DNA of 64,000 nt from JBLUOA01 sp048060095 (lineage in GTDB: Bacteria > Pseudomonadota > Alphaproteobacteria > Rhodobacterales > Rhodobacteraceae), in assembly GCF_048060095.1 (NCBI RefSeq), contig NZ_JBLUOA010000001.1:1860001-1924000 (forward strand). The letters run 5' to 3'. The notes beneath the pieces are model-generated. The model was given only the letters and a program-made list of their open reading frames with translations. It ran no database searches and had not been told where the DNA came from. This document shows, in pieces, positions 9,195 through 18,729 of the stretch. Position 1 is the stretch's first letter, and the number at the start of each line of letters is the position of its first letter. The position numbers were made by a program, and so were the translations under genes.

Positions 9195-9509
9195 ATGACC
9201 ACCTTTGACGATCGCGAAAACGCGTTTGAAAACAAATTCGCCCACGATGCTGAAATGCAGTTCAAGGCCGAAGCGCGCCGGAACAAGCTTTTGGGTCTGT
9301 GGGCCGCCGAACTGCTCGGCAAAAGCGGTGCCGACGCTGACGCCTATGCGGTTGAGGTCGTGAAAAGCGATTTTGAAGAGGCCGGCCACGAAGACGTCGT
9401 GCGCAAGGTAGCGGGCGATCTGGGCGACAAGGCGACAGAGGCCGAAATCCGCGAAAAGATCGCACAATTGCTGAAAGTCGCGAAAAGCCAGCTTCTTGAC
9501 GAAGCATAG
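9195..9509 (+). CDS. DUF1476 protein, F1-ATPase zeta-subunit type
   Basis: 104-aa helical protein beginning MTTFDDRENAFENKFAHDAEMQFKAEARRN, the conserved start of PF07345 (DUF1476). This family includes the zeta subunit of Paracoccus denitrificans F1-ATPase, whose N-terminus inhibits ATP hydrolysis, so a role as an F1 brake is a reasonable inference. It is a monocistronic unit with its own promoter and a strong terminator, divergent from purC and not next to atp genes. A generic stress role is the alternative. Confidence 0.9.
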   Translation: MTTFDDRENAFENKFAHDAEMQFKAEARRNKLLGLWAAELLGKSGADADAYAVEVVKSDFEEAGHEDVVRKVAGDLGDKATEAEIREKIAQLLKVAKSQLLDEA

Positions 9510-9532
9510 GCGTTACGCCTGACACCCACCGA

Positions 9533-9558
9533 ACGCGCACCCATTGGTGCGCGTTTTT
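9533..9558 (+). terminator. Rho-independent terminator after DUF1476
   Basis: ACGCGCACC / GGTGCGCGT stem with a four-base CATT loop, followed by a T-run. Confidence 0.85.
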
Positions 9559-9728
9559 CATTTTCGGGCGGTTTTGTCGCTGATCCTGTCTTATCGGACA
9601 TCTGGAATACGACGCCGCTCAACTTCATTATGAGGAATTCGCAATTGCCTCTGGGCGATACCCGTGGCATTGCGCACACGCCGGACGGGTGCGTTGCTTT
9701 GCCCGGCATTGACCGGAAAGGCAGACAG

Positions 9729-10739
9729 ATGGCCGACGCGCTGACAACAATGCTGACACACCGCGACTGGATTCTTGCGGACGGAGCCACCGGGACCAAC
9801 CTGTTTAATATGGGGTTGATGTCCGGTGACGCGCCAGAGCTTTGGAACGTGACCGAGCAGGACAAGATCCGTGCGCTCTACAAAGGTTCCGTCGACGCGG
9901 GCAGCGACCTGTTTCTGACCAACAGCTTCGGCGGCAATGCTTCGCGCCTGAAACTTCACGACGCGCAAGGTCGGGTCGGAGAGTTGAACCGCGCCGCCGC
10001 CGAAATTGGCCGTGAAATCGCCGACGCCACAGGGCGCGATGTTATTGTCGCCGGGTCAGTCGGCCCGACCGGTGAGATTATGGAACCCATGGGCTCCCTA
10101 ACCTATTCCGGGGCGGTCGAGATGTTCCATGAACAGGCCGAAGCGCTGAAAGAGGGCGGCGCGGACGTGCTGTGGCTCGAAACGATCTCGGCCCCCGAAG
10201 AATTCAAGGCGGCGGCCGAAGCATTCCAAAAAGCCGACATGCCCTGGTGCGGCACGATGAGCTTTGATACCGCGGGCCGCACGATGATGGGCCTGACTTC
10301 CGCCGCGCTGGTGGATCTGGTCGACAAGCTGCCCCACAAGCCGCTGGCCTTCGGTGCGAATTGCGGCGTCGGTGCATCGGACCTGCTGCGCACGGTGCTG
10401 GGTTTCGCCGCGCAAGGCGCCGAAATACCGATCGTCGCCAAAGGCAACGCAGGCATTCCGAAATACGTCGACGGACATATCCATTACGATGGAACGCCTG
10501 CGCTGATGGGCGACTATGCCTGCCTTGCCCGCGATTGCGGTGCGACGATCATCGGCGGCTGCTGCGGCACGACCCCTGCGCATCTGGAACAAATGCGTGC
10601 CCGGCTTGAGGCGCACGAACCCGGCGCGCGGCCAACGCTGGATCAAATCACTGCAGCGCTTGGTGCGTTTTCTTCCGCGTCGGATGGCACGGGCGACGAT
10701 ACGGTTGCCCCCCGGCGCAATCGCCGCCGCGCGCGCTAA
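9729..10739 (+). CDS. bmt: Homocysteine S-methyltransferase (betaine/MetH-N type), part of a split methionine synthase
   Basis: Zinc-dependent methyltransferase domain that activates homocysteine, 336 aa from the ATG at 9729 (MADALTTMLTHRDWILADGATGTN). Zn ligands are C212 (GANCG) and C278/C279 (GGCCGT). The open frame extends 33 codons further upstream without family similarity. The gene is usually annotated betaine-homocysteine methyltransferase. However, a stand-alone corrinoid-binding protein lies 1.3 kb downstream on the same strand, and roseobacters are known to have MetH split into separate homocysteine, corrinoid and folate proteins. I therefore favour the homocysteine module of a split MetH. 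The Arg-rich C-terminus (RRNRRRAR) is unusual. The folate-binding part is not in the window. Confidence 0.85.
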   Translation: MADALTTMLTHRDWILADGATGTNLFNMGLMSGDAPELWNVTEQDKIRALYKGSVDAGSDLFLTNSFGGNASRLKLHDAQGRVGELNRAAAEIGREIADATGRDVIVAGSVGPTGEIMEPMGSLTYSGAVEMFHEQAEALKEGGADVLWLETISAPEEFKAAAEAFQKADMPWCGTMSFDTAGRTMMGLTSAALVDLVDKLPHKPLAFGANCGVGASDLLRTVLGFAAQGAEIPIVAKGNAGIPKYVDGHIHYDGTPALMGDYACLARDCGATIIGGCCGTTPAHLEQMRARLEAHEPGARPTLDQITAALGAFSSASDGTGDDTVAPRRNRRRAR

Positions 10740-10743
10740 ACCG

Positions 10744-11829
10744 TTAGAACAATTCCAGTTGCCGTCCCCCCGGCGGCTGGAACAGATCGGCCCGCAATGG
10801 CGACAGGTCGGTCAAAAGACCAAGACGACGAACAGAAAGGGCAAATCTATGGGCGACCATTTCAGCATATTGCCCCTCGCCCCGCATCCGACGCCCCCAC
10901 GCGGCGTCGTAATCCTTGCCCCCGTGCATTTCGCGCAATCTCGCCATGACTCCCGCCGCGCGGTTTGGGAAATGCTCCGCCAGCCACTCCTGCACCAGCG
11001 GAGAGACTTCTTGCGGCAAGCGCAGCATGATCCAACTGGCCGCCGTCGCACCGTTTTCCTTCCCGGCGGTCAGAATCGCCTCAAGCTCATGATCCGTCAG
11101 TCCGGGGACGAGGGGCGAGGCCATAACCCGCACCGGAATGCCAGCATCCGTCAAGCGCCGGATCACCTGCAAACGACGGGCGGGCGGCGGCACGCGCGGC
11201 TCCATCCTGCGGGCGATGTCGCGGTCCAGAGTCGTCACCGACACCCCGACCCGCACCAGATTTTGCGCGGCCATGGACGACAGGATATCAATGTCGCGTT
11301 CAATCAACGTGCCCTTGGTCACGATGGCGACGGGGTGCCGATGCGCCGCCAGCACTTCGAGGATACCGCGCATGATTTTTCGTTCCCGTTCAATCGGTTG
11401 ATACGGGTCGGTATAGGTTCCGATCGCAATCGTCGCGGGGTTGTAAGACCGGCGCCCCAGTTCTTTCGCGAGCACGCTTGGCATCGTGGGACGGGCGATC
11501 AGCCGCGTTTCAAAGTCCAGCCCCGGCGACATCCCCAACCACGCGTGCCCCGGACGGGCATAGCAGTAGATGCAGCCATGTTCGCACCCGCGATAGGGGT
11601 TTACGGACCGATCAAACGGCAAGTCTGGCGAACTGTTGTAGTTAAGCGCACTGCGCGGCGCCTCCTCGGTCACAACAGTCCGCAGCGGGGGCAGCGCCTC
11701 TCCATCCCCGGGCCAGCCGTCATCAATGACCTCCTCGGCAAACCTTTCATACCGGCCCGCGCGATTGGTGCGGGCGCCACGGCCACGCGCCGTGCCTATT
11801 CTGGGGTTTTGTGGATCACGGGCTGTCAT
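10744..11829 (-). CDS. PA0069-type radical SAM protein (SplB-like)
   Basis: 361-aa radical SAM enzyme from the ATG at 11829 (MTARDPQNPRIG). The 4Fe-4S cluster motif CEHGCIYC places cysteines at 82, 86 and 89; it is followed by ARPGHAWLG and by TYTDPYQPIERERKIMRGIL, typical of the PA0069/Rv2578c group related to spore photoproduct lyase. The reaction is unknown for this group. It sits on the opposite strand between the two methyltransferase pieces, convergent with the homocysteine methyltransferase and only 4 bases from its stop. Whether this placement is functional is unclear. Confidence 0.88.
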   Translation of the reverse strand: MTARDPQNPRIGTARGRGARTNRAGRYERFAEEVIDDGWPGDGEALPPLRTVVTEEAPRSALNYNSSPDLPFDRSVNPYRGCEHGCIYCYARPGHAWLGMSPGLDFETRLIARPTMPSVLAKELGRRSYNPATIAIGTYTDPYQPIERERKIMRGILEVLAAHRHPVAIVTKGTLIERDIDILSSMAAQNLVRVGVSVTTLDRDIARRMEPRVPPPARRLQVIRRLTDAGIPVRVMASPLVPGLTDHELEAILTAGKENGATAASWIMLRLPQEVSPLVQEWLAEHFPNRAAGVMARLREMHGGKDYDAAWGRRMRGEGQYAEMVAHRFALSVRRLGLLTDLSPLRADLFQPPGGRQLELF

Positions 11830-12032
11830 AGAACAAAAATAGAACATTTGTCGCGCACAGACCAGCCCGGCAACGAAATCCGGCGAAGGAAACGCCAAGT
11901 TTGCCTTTGTTGCAGGGCATTTCGTCGGTTGCAGCGTCAGCGATGTCGCTATTTAGCAACCCGAACGACCGCAAAAAGCCGAATAGTCAGTTAGGAAACC
12001 GGCGCATCCGCGCCAGAGCCAGGGAAAAGAAC

Positions 12033-12734
<702 letters not shown>

Positions 12735-12755
12735 ACGTCCGGGATTTTGGATTGC

Positions 12756-12790
12756 AAAGACCCCGGCGCAATCGCGTTCGGGGTCTTTTT
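12756..12790 (+). terminator. Rho-independent terminator after the corrinoid gene
   Basis: AAAGACCCCG / CGGGGTCTTT stem with a 13-base loop and a terminal T-run, 22 bases after the stop. Confidence 0.85.
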
Positions 12791-12827
12791 ACATTAGACC
12801 GGGCGCATATCTGGACTGGAGGATGTG

Positions 12828-13046
12828 ATGCCACTCGATAAATTTGTGCTGCTGCTTGTCTGTGTCGTGGCCGCTGCGGCGGCGACGGTTTGGATCGGTG
12901 CGCTGGTCGCGGCGAGTATGCAGGTGCCCGTCATCGGATGGATCGCCTTTATCCCCGCGGCCCTTGTCGGCTACGTCGTCTGGCGTGTCATCGCAGAACG
13001 CCTATCGAACGCGGAGGATGATCACTATGACCGAATCGAAAAGTGA
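12828..13046 (+). CDS. Small two-helix membrane protein
   Basis: 72-aa protein with two hydrophobic segments (about residues 5-28 and 33-53) and a charged C-terminus (RLSNAEDDHYDRIEK). The ATG at 12828 follows a good GGAGG site; the preceding GTG codon could also start. The last 20 bases overlap the YbjQ gene, and DUF1638 follows, so the three are probably one operon. Function unknown. Confidence 0.75.
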   Translation: MPLDKFVLLLVCVVAAAAATVWIGALVAASMQVPVIGWIAFIPAALVGYVVWRVIAERLSNAEDDHYDRIEK

Positions 13047-13362
13047 AATGATGGTTGTCACGACCGACGGGATTGCGGGGCGCGAGGTCGCACAGGCGCT
13101 CGGCCTTGTCAAAGGCTCCACCGTTCGCGCGAAACATCTGGGGTCTGACATCGTGGCGAGCCTGCGGAACCTCGTCGGCGGAGAGGTGCGGGAATACAAC
13201 CAGCTGCTCGCCGGGGCGCGGGAACAGGCCTATGACCGGATGATCGCCGAAGCGCGCCTGCTTGGGGCCGATGCGATTGTCGGCGTGCGGATGCAAACCT
13301 CAACCATCCAGCAAGCTGCGTCAGAAGTCGTGTTTTACGGCACCGCTGTGCGGCTGAAATGA
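13027..13362 (+). CDS. YbjQ / DUF74 family heavy-metal-binding-domain protein
   Basis: 111-aa homolog of YbjQ (PF01906). It shows the family layout: VVTTDGIAGREVAQALGLVKGSTV, an RNLVGGEVREYNQLL block, then ARLLGADAIVGVRMQTSTI and a final GTAVRL strand. The family forms pentamers and is labelled heavy-metal binding, without an established function. The start at 13027 is within the preceding gene but has GGAGG nine bases upstream. The stop overlaps the DUF1638 start by four bases (ATGA). Confidence 0.9.
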   Translation: MTESKSEMMVVTTDGIAGREVAQALGLVKGSTVRAKHLGSDIVASLRNLVGGEVREYNQLLAGAREQAYDRMIAEARLLGADAIVGVRMQTSTIQQAASEVVFYGTAVRLK

Positions 13363-13997
13363 AGCTCAGCGATCACAGTTTGACGGAGGATGGGTTGGTC
13401 AAGGCTGGCGGCGGCGGCCAAATCCTTCTGATAGCTTGCGGTGCCCTCGCCCGCGAAATTCTTGCGCTGAAAGAGGCGAATGACTGGTCCCATCTGGACC
13501 TGACCTGCCTGCCCGCCAAATACCACCTTTACCCTGAAAAGATCACCGAGGCGGTAGAAAAATCCGTCATCGAACATCGCGATCAGTATGATGACATCTT
13601 TGTTGTCTATGCCGATTGCGGAACCGGTGGACAGCTACAGGCAAAATGCGAAGAACTGGGCGTTGAGATGGTCGAAGGGCCGCATTGCTATTCGTTCTTT
13701 GAAGGCAATGAGGTTTTTGCCAAAACTTCCGAAACGGAGTTTACCGCCTTCTACCTGACGGATTTCCTCGTCCGGCAATTCGATGCGTTCATCTGGAAGC
13801 CGATGGGCCTTGATAAACACCCGGAACTGCGTGACATGATCTTTGGCAACTACACCAAGCTGGTCTATCAGGCGCAGATTAATGACCCCGCACTTGATGC
13901 GAAGGCCGAAGATTGCGCAAAGCGTTTGGGGTTGGCATATGAACGCCGCTTTACCGGGTATGGCGACCTTGAAACAACGCTACAGAGACTCGGCTAG
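13359..13997 (+). CDS. DUF1638 protein
   Basis: 212-aa protein of the DUF1638 family: LLIACGALAREILAL near residue 22, VVYADCGTGGQL near 105, and EGPHCYSFFEG with conserved Cys/His near 128. DUF1638 genes are often found near corrinoid-dependent methyltransferases, and here the gene follows a B12-binding protein, which suggests a link to methyl transfer or corrinoid handling. It is translationally coupled to ybjQ. Its TAG stop lies within a CTAG shared with the sufE stop on the other strand. Enzymatic role unknown. Confidence 0.88.
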   Translation: MKLSDHSLTEDGLVKAGGGGQILLIACGALAREILALKEANDWSHLDLTCLPAKYHLYPEKITEAVEKSVIEHRDQYDDIFVVYADCGTGGQLQAKCEELGVEMVEGPHCYSFFEGNEVFAKTSETEFTAFYLTDFLVRQFDAFIWKPMGLDKHPELRDMIFGNYTKLVYQAQINDPALDAKAEDCAKRLGLAYERRFTGYGDLETTLQRLG

Positions 13998-14419
13998 GCG
14001 CAAGTTTCGGCAGCCAGCAGCCTGATCCGTTCAATCATCGCCCGCAGTCCGTTCGATCGCTGCGACGATAGATGTTCATCAAGCCCCAGCCGTTTCAGTT
14101 CGGCCGCTGCGTCGGTTTTCAACACCTCATCCACTGACACGCCGTTGTAAAGCGCGCCGAGAATGGCGATTAAGCCGCGCACGATCATCGCATCGCTGTC
14201 ACCCTGAAACTGGAATGTCGCGCCCTGCCCCTGCCCGTCGATCTGCGGCAAAATCCAAACCTGGCTTGCGCATCCGTCAACTTTGGTCGCGGGAACCTTC
14301 ACGGCGTCATCCAGCGGCGGCATCGCTTTGCCAAGCTCGATGACATAGCGATATCGTTCCTCCCAATCGTCAAGAAAGTCGAAGGTCTCTGCAATTTCTT
14401 CAAAGGCTTCGGTCGGCAC
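13994..14419 (-). CDS. sufE: Cysteine desulfuration protein SufE
   Basis: 141-aa sulfur acceptor that takes persulfide sulfur from the SufS cysteine desulfurase for Fe-S cluster assembly. It has the SufE signature VDGCASQVW with the active cysteine at C50, and the Gly-rich middle and helical C-terminus of the family. It stands alone here; the other suf genes are not in the window. It is convergent with DUF1638, with stop codons overlapping in CTAG. Confidence 0.95.
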   Translation of the reverse strand: MPTEAFEEIAETFDFLDDWEERYRYVIELGKAMPPLDDAVKVPATKVDGCASQVWILPQIDGQGQGATFQFQGDSDAMIVRGLIAILGALYNGVSVDEVLKTDAAAELKRLGLDEHLSSQRSNGLRAMIERIRLLAAETCA

Positions 14420-14549
14420 GCGGCGCTCCTGTAACTAGTGTGCCTTTCACCTAGGCCCGCGCGGACAAAAGGTCCAGACCACATCATGACGGGTTTTCAA
14501 GCAACGCACTTTGGGCTAACCCGAAAGGGAACATGAGGGACCGGTAACT

Positions 14550-15014
14550 ATGAAGACCCCGATCATCGCACTTTCCATCGCCGCGCTGCTGCTCAGCGCC
14601 TGTGGCAGCCGCCTTAATCCGTTCAACTGGTTCGGTCGCGGCCAGCAAGAAGAAACGCTGACCGTCGGCGCCGACGGCGAAGCGGCACCGCGCGATGCGC
14701 GTCCGCTGGTATCGCAGGTGATTGACCTTCAAATCGACCGCACGCCGGGCGGCGCGATCATCCGGGCGGTTGGCCTGCCACCAACCCAAGGGTTCTTCAA
14801 CGCTGAACTGATCGCCGAAAACCGCGAACGGCCTGATGAAAACGGCGTGTTGACCTACAGCTTCCGCCTCGCAGAACCGTTTGATTTCCAACGCGTTTCA
14901 ACGCAGCAATCGCGCGAGGTCGTGGTCGCACGGGAAGTTTCCAACATCAAACTTCAGGGGGTGCGGTCAATCCGCGTGCTGGGATCACAAACCAGCCGGA
15001 TCAGCCGTCGCTGA
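14550..15014 (+). CDS. Predicted lipoprotein of unknown function
   Basis: 154-aa protein with a lipoprotein signal peptide: MKTPIIALSIAALLLSAC, lipobox LSAC with lipidated C18. The mature part contains GGAIIRAVGLPPTQGFFNAEL and ends TSRISRR. It looks like a conserved Rhodobacteraceae envelope lipoprotein, but I do not recognise a named family. Its 3' end overlaps the 3' end of rnd by 14 bases on the opposite strand. Confidence 0.75.
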   Translation: MKTPIIALSIAALLLSACGSRLNPFNWFGRGQQEETLTVGADGEAAPRDARPLVSQVIDLQIDRTPGGAIIRAVGLPPTQGFFNAELIAENRERPDENGVLTYSFRLAEPFDFQRVSTQQSREVVVAREVSNIKLQGVRSIRVLGSQTSRISRR

Positions 15015-16182
15015 CCGCGCTTTCCGTCAGCGCGACAACCGTAACCTGACTGCCCTTGGCCGCCAGCGCGACCTTGCCTTCGCATAGACGCCGGGCGTCC
15101 GCCCCGAACACCGTATTGCGCCAACCCTTCATCGACGGCACATCGCGCTGACCAGCCGCTATCGCGTCGAGCTCTGACGCCGTCGCAACCAGTTTTTGCG
15201 CAACACCTTCGGTTTCTGCCTTTGATTTCAGCAAGACCCGCAGCAAGTCCGCCAGCGCCGGATTAACGTTCAGCTTGTCGCGCGACGTGTCAGGCTTGGG
15301 GTGGGTTGCAGGGTCAGACTCAAGCGCCGCCGTGACAGCCGCCAGAATCCCCTCCGCAATCACGCCCTTGCGAGCCTCGCGCAGCAATAGCCGGGACCGC
15401 CCGAGGTCTTGCAAGCTGCGCGGTTTGGTTGAGGCGAGCTCCAACAGCGCGTCGTCCTTGTAGACCCGATTGCGGGGAACATTCGCGCTTTGTGCATGGG
15501 TTTCACGAAACCGGGCCAGTTCACGCACCAGCGCGAGAAACTTACCAGAGTTCGTGCGCGTTTTGACCCGCCGCCAAGCCTCATCCGGCTTGATGATGTA
15601 GGTATCGGGGGAGGTCAAAACCTCAAGCTCCTCCTCCACCCACGGGCTGCGGCCGGATTTCTTCAGCTCCGCCGCGAGGAATTCATAGACGACCCGCAGA
15701 TGCGTTACATCGGCCAGCGCATAGGTCTTCTGGGCGTCCGTCAGCGGACGACGGGACCAATCGGTAAAGCGCGAGGTCTTATCGACGCTCGCCCGCGCAA
15801 TCTTGCGCACAAGGGTTTCATAGCCGACCTGTTCGCCGAACCCACAGACCATCGCGGCAACCTGCGTATCAAACAACGGTTTGGGAAACACGCCGCCTTC
15901 GATAAAGAAAATCTCAAGATCTTGTCGCGCCGCATGGAACACTTTGACCACGCTTTCATCGCGAAACAGATCATAAAGCGGTTCAAGCGACAGGCCATTG
16001 ACCAGCGGATCGACCAAGACAGCAGTGCTGTCATCTTTGCCCGGCATCGCAAGCTGCACCAAGCACAGTTTGGAATAATAGGTCCGCTCTCTCAGAAACT
16101 CCGTGTCCACGGTGACATAGGGATGTGCCTTGGCCGCTTCGCAAAAATTGGCCAATTCGTCGGTCGTGGTGATGGTCTTCAT
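15001..16182 (-). CDS. rnd: Ribonuclease D
   Basis: 393-aa 3'-5' exoribonuclease of tRNA and small-RNA maturation. The DEDDy residues are all present: D26/E28 in VDTEFLRE, D88 in FHAARQDLEIF, Y154/D158 in YALADVTHL. The C-terminal part (from about 205) is an HRDC-type helical domain, as in canonical RNase D. The gene follows purM-purN on the same strand, 69 bases after purN. The length is typical. Confidence 0.95.
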   Translation of the reverse strand: MKTITTTDELANFCEAAKAHPYVTVDTEFLRERTYYSKLCLVQLAMPGKDDSTAVLVDPLVNGLSLEPLYDLFRDESVVKVFHAARQDLEIFFIEGGVFPKPLFDTQVAAMVCGFGEQVGYETLVRKIARASVDKTSRFTDWSRRPLTDAQKTYALADVTHLRVVYEFLAAELKKSGRSPWVEEELEVLTSPDTYIIKPDEAWRRVKTRTNSGKFLALVRELARFRETHAQSANVPRNRVYKDDALLELASTKPRSLQDLGRSRLLLREARKGVIAEGILAAVTAALESDPATHPKPDTSRDKLNVNPALADLLRVLLKSKAETEGVAQKLVATASELDAIAAGQRDVPSMKGWRNTVFGADARRLCEGKVALAAKGSQVTVVALTESAVSDG

Positions 16183-16251
16183 GAAAGCTCGTCGTGTTGT
16201 TCTTGTTATGCTTCCGCCTGTTCTATTTGAAATCGGCAGCGATGGGAAGCG

Positions 16252-16845
16252 TTAGGACAAAGTAACCAAGCTGCGATCACCGCTGGCAAACCGGCGCAGA
16301 ACTGCGGGGTAAAGGCGGTGTTCCAGCGGCAGAACCCGCGCGGCCAGCGTTTCCGGTGTTTCATCGGGCCGGATCGCAACACGCGCCTGCCCAAGCACCG
16401 GACCGGCATCAAGGTCCGCGGTGACCTCGTGAACGGAACAGCCGGCCTCGGCATCCCCGGCCTCAATCGCGCGGGCGTGGGTGTTGAGCCCTTTGTATTT
16501 CGGCAGCAGGGACGGGTGAATATTCAGCGTCCGTCCGGCGTAGGCGGCGATGAAAGACGGCGTTAGAATTCGCATGAACCCGGCAAGGCAGATAATGTCG
16601 GGTCCGGTACGGTCAAGTTCTTCCTTCAAGGCCGCTTCAAACGCGCTGCGGTCATCGCCGAAGGGCCGGTGATCGACGGCGGCGGTGGCGATGCCCATGT
16701 CGCGCGCCTTTTGCAAGCCACCCGCTTTCGGATCGTTCGACAGCACCAGAACGGGCCGCGCTGGGTGATCGCCAACCATATCCTCTGCTAGCGCCACCAT
16801 GTTTGAGCCGCCGCCGGAAATCAGGATCGCAACGCGTTTCGTCAA
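16252..16845 (-). CDS. purN: Phosphoribosylglycinamide formyltransferase PurN
   Basis: 197-aa GAR transformylase using 10-formyltetrahydrofolate (purine step 3). Catalytic triad N108, H110 and D146 in LNIHPSLLPKYKG and TADLDAGPV; the N-terminal ISGGGSNM phosphate loop is intact. It overlaps the purM stop by four bases, the usual purM-purN operon. Confidence 0.97.
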   Translation of the reverse strand: MTKRVAILISGGGSNMVALAEDMVGDHPARPVLVLSNDPKAGGLQKARDMGIATAAVDHRPFGDDRSAFEAALKEELDRTGPDIICLAGFMRILTPSFIAAYAGRTLNIHPSLLPKYKGLNTHARAIEAGDAEAGCSVHEVTADLDAGPVLGQARVAIRPDETPETLAARVLPLEHRLYPAVLRRFASGDRSLVTLS

Positions 16846-17888
16846 AGGAGCTTGCCCGAATAGCGCACGCCCGCGCCGTCAGTGATGTGGCCGAGGTGGT
16901 AGACAGTCTCGCCGTCACCCTCCAACTGCACCGTCAGCGCATCCGCCTGATCCTCAGCCACCACCAGCACCATGCCGATACCGGCGTTAAAGGTTTTGAG
17001 AAGTTCGCGTTCCTCAATCCCAGCGGTTTCGGCCAACCAGCGGAAGACCGGCGACAACGTCCAAGCGCCAAGGTCAATGTCTGCCCCGGCGCCGTCAGGC
17101 AGCACGCGGGGAAGGTTTTCGGTCAAGCCACCACCTGTGATATGGGCAAGCGCGTGAACGCCCCCTGCCCGCACGGCGGCGAGGCATTGCTTCACATAAA
17201 GGCGCGTCGGGGCGAGCAGCGCGTCGCCCAGCGTGCCTTCACCAAACGGGTTGTCGCCATCCCAGCCAAGGCCGGAAAGGTCGACCACCTTTCGGACCAG
17301 CGAATAGCCGTTGGAATGCACCCCGTTCGATGCAAGGCCCAGAAGGACATCACCGACAGCAACGCCAGAAGGCAGATCGCCGCCCCGCTCCATCGCGCCA
17401 ACGGCAAAGCCCGCAAGGTCAAAATCACCGCCGTGATACATCCCCGGCATTTCAGCCGTTTCGCCGCCGATCAGGGCGCAACCGGATTGCGCGCAGCCCT
17501 CGGCGATGCCTTCGATGATGGTCGTCGCGGCCTCAAGCTCCAGCTTGCCGGTCGCGAAATAATCGAGGAAGAACAGCGGCTCCGCCCCCTGACAGACCAG
17601 GTCATTGACGCACATCGCAACGAGGTCGATCCCGATTGTATCGAACCGCCCGGTATCAATCGCAATCCGGAGCTTGGTGCCGACGCCGTCCGTCGCGCCA
17701 ACAAGGATTGGATCGGAATAGCCCGCCGCCTTTAGGTCGAACAACGCGCCAAAGCCACCCAAACCCGCCATCACGCCGGGCCGCGCGGTGCGTTTCGCCG
17801 CAGGCTTGATCCGGTCGATCAGCGCATTGCCCGCATCGATATCCACGCCCGCATCCGCGTAGGTCAGCCCGTTCTTGCCAGAGGTCAT
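16842..17888 (-). CDS. purM: Phosphoribosylformylglycinamidine cyclo-ligase PurM
   Basis: 348-aa AIR synthetase from the ATG at 17888 (MTSGKNGLTYADAGVDIDAGN). It has the Gly-rich ATP-binding signature DGVGTKLRIA and GGETAEMPGMY. The frame is open 44 codons upstream but without similarity to PurM. First gene of purM-purN, probably with rnd. Confidence 0.96.
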   Translation of the reverse strand: MTSGKNGLTYADAGVDIDAGNALIDRIKPAAKRTARPGVMAGLGGFGALFDLKAAGYSDPILVGATDGVGTKLRIAIDTGRFDTIGIDLVAMCVNDLVCQGAEPLFFLDYFATGKLELEAATTIIEGIAEGCAQSGCALIGGETAEMPGMYHGGDFDLAGFAVGAMERGGDLPSGVAVGDVLLGLASNGVHSNGYSLVRKVVDLSGLGWDGDNPFGEGTLGDALLAPTRLYVKQCLAAVRAGGVHALAHITGGGLTENLPRVLPDGAGADIDLGAWTLSPVFRWLAETAGIEERELLKTFNAGIGMVLVVAEDQADALTVQLEGDGETVYHLGHITDGAGVRYSGKLL

Positions 17889-17961
17889 CGGCAGATCCCC
17901 ATTTGATCCAAATTTTGCTGAGCGCGGGTTAGCAGGGCGCGGCGGCGCTGTCCATGCGCGA

Positions 17962-18411
17962 TCAGGTCTCTGAGGCCGCGCGCATCTTAGCCCCTTGCGG
18001 AAAAAACACCCGCGCGGCAAGAAACAGCAACGCGATCACGATGACATTCAGCACGATCAGCGGCCCGGTCGCCCGCCCTTCCAGCATCAGCGTTATCAGC
18101 AGCGAAGGATTCATCGGCCAAAGTGCTGTCAGTTCCGGCGACAGCAAAACCGATGCTACCGTCACGACCAGAAACGCACCAAAGGTAAACCACGCCGCCA
18201 GATGCCAGGACTGCGTTGGCACGGGCGGCGCGCCCTCCTTCGCGTAGAACCGACGCCCGGCGATCACGGCGGCAATCACCACGGCAACCGGGCTAAGCCA
18301 GCCGGGTGTCGTCATGTCAAAGCCTGCATAGAGCACGATGCCAATCCCGACGAACAAAACGCCGAAGACAACCGTGAACACCAACACGAGCGCCGTCTTT
18401 GATGATCGCAT
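17962..18411 (-). CDS. Four-helix integral membrane protein of unknown function
   Basis: 149 aa from the ATG at 18411 (MRSSKTALVLVFTVVFG), with four hydrophobic segments and a short Arg/Ala tail. Upstream in-frame codons run into the tRNA on the other strand, so this start is preferred. It resembles small four-TM proteins of the ABZJ_00895 type in size and layout, but I cannot confirm that. It is 73 bases upstream of purM on the same strand. Confidence 0.65.
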   Translation of the reverse strand: MRSSKTALVLVFTVVFGVLFVGIGIVLYAGFDMTTPGWLSPVAVVIAAVIAGRRFYAKEGAPPVPTQSWHLAAWFTFGAFLVVTVASVLLSPELTALWPMNPSLLITLMLEGRATGPLIVLNVIVIALLFLAARVFFPQGAKMRAASET

Positions 18412-18516
18412 ATGCAGCCTCCAATAATCACTGAAAGCGTTAGCGTATTTTCTGATTTTCGGAAAGCCAAATAGCTTGACCCGGACGGCCCGTCTGCTAC
18501 CCATGCGCCTCAGGTC

Positions 18517-18593
18517 GGGCCTGTAGCTCAATTGGTTAGAGCAGAGCGCTCATAACGCTTTGGTTGGGGGTTCGAGTCCCTCCGGGCCTACCA
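18517..18593 (+). tRNA. tRNA with CAT anticodon (Met or lysidine-modified Ile2)
   Basis: Complete 77-nt cloverleaf with encoded CCA: acceptor GGGCCTG paired with CGGGCCT, D arm GCTC/GAGC, anticodon stem GAGCG/CGCTT with loop CTCATAA (CAT), T arm GGGGGTTCGAGTCCCTC. The anticodon is shared by elongator Met and by Ile2, whose C34 becomes lysidine. The GGGCC acceptor and GCGCTCATAACGC anticodon stem favour Ile2 slightly; I cannot settle it. Confidence 0.93.
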
Positions 18594-18729
18594 CCGTCAC
18601 CCCTTCAAAACACGATATAGCAATGTCCCCCCGCCCGCGCTAAGGTCACGTTCAACGACGGGCGCGTTGGTATTTTTGGCTCGTTTGGCGCGTATTTTAG
18701 TGATCCAAATTTGACCGAGGAGTCGCCCG

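Noticed and set aside
9559..9728. Possible SAM/SAH or cobalamin riboswitch before the methyltransferase
   Set aside because: The leader can form imperfect GC-rich pairings, but I find none of the conserved core motifs of known SAM, SAH or B12 riboswitches.
10516..11994. 492-codon plus-strand open frame across bmt, the radical SAM gene and the next leader
   Set aside because: Overlaps two well-supported genes and has no recognisable domain.
16803..17735. 310-codon plus-strand open frame
   Set aside because: Antisense to purM with no family features.
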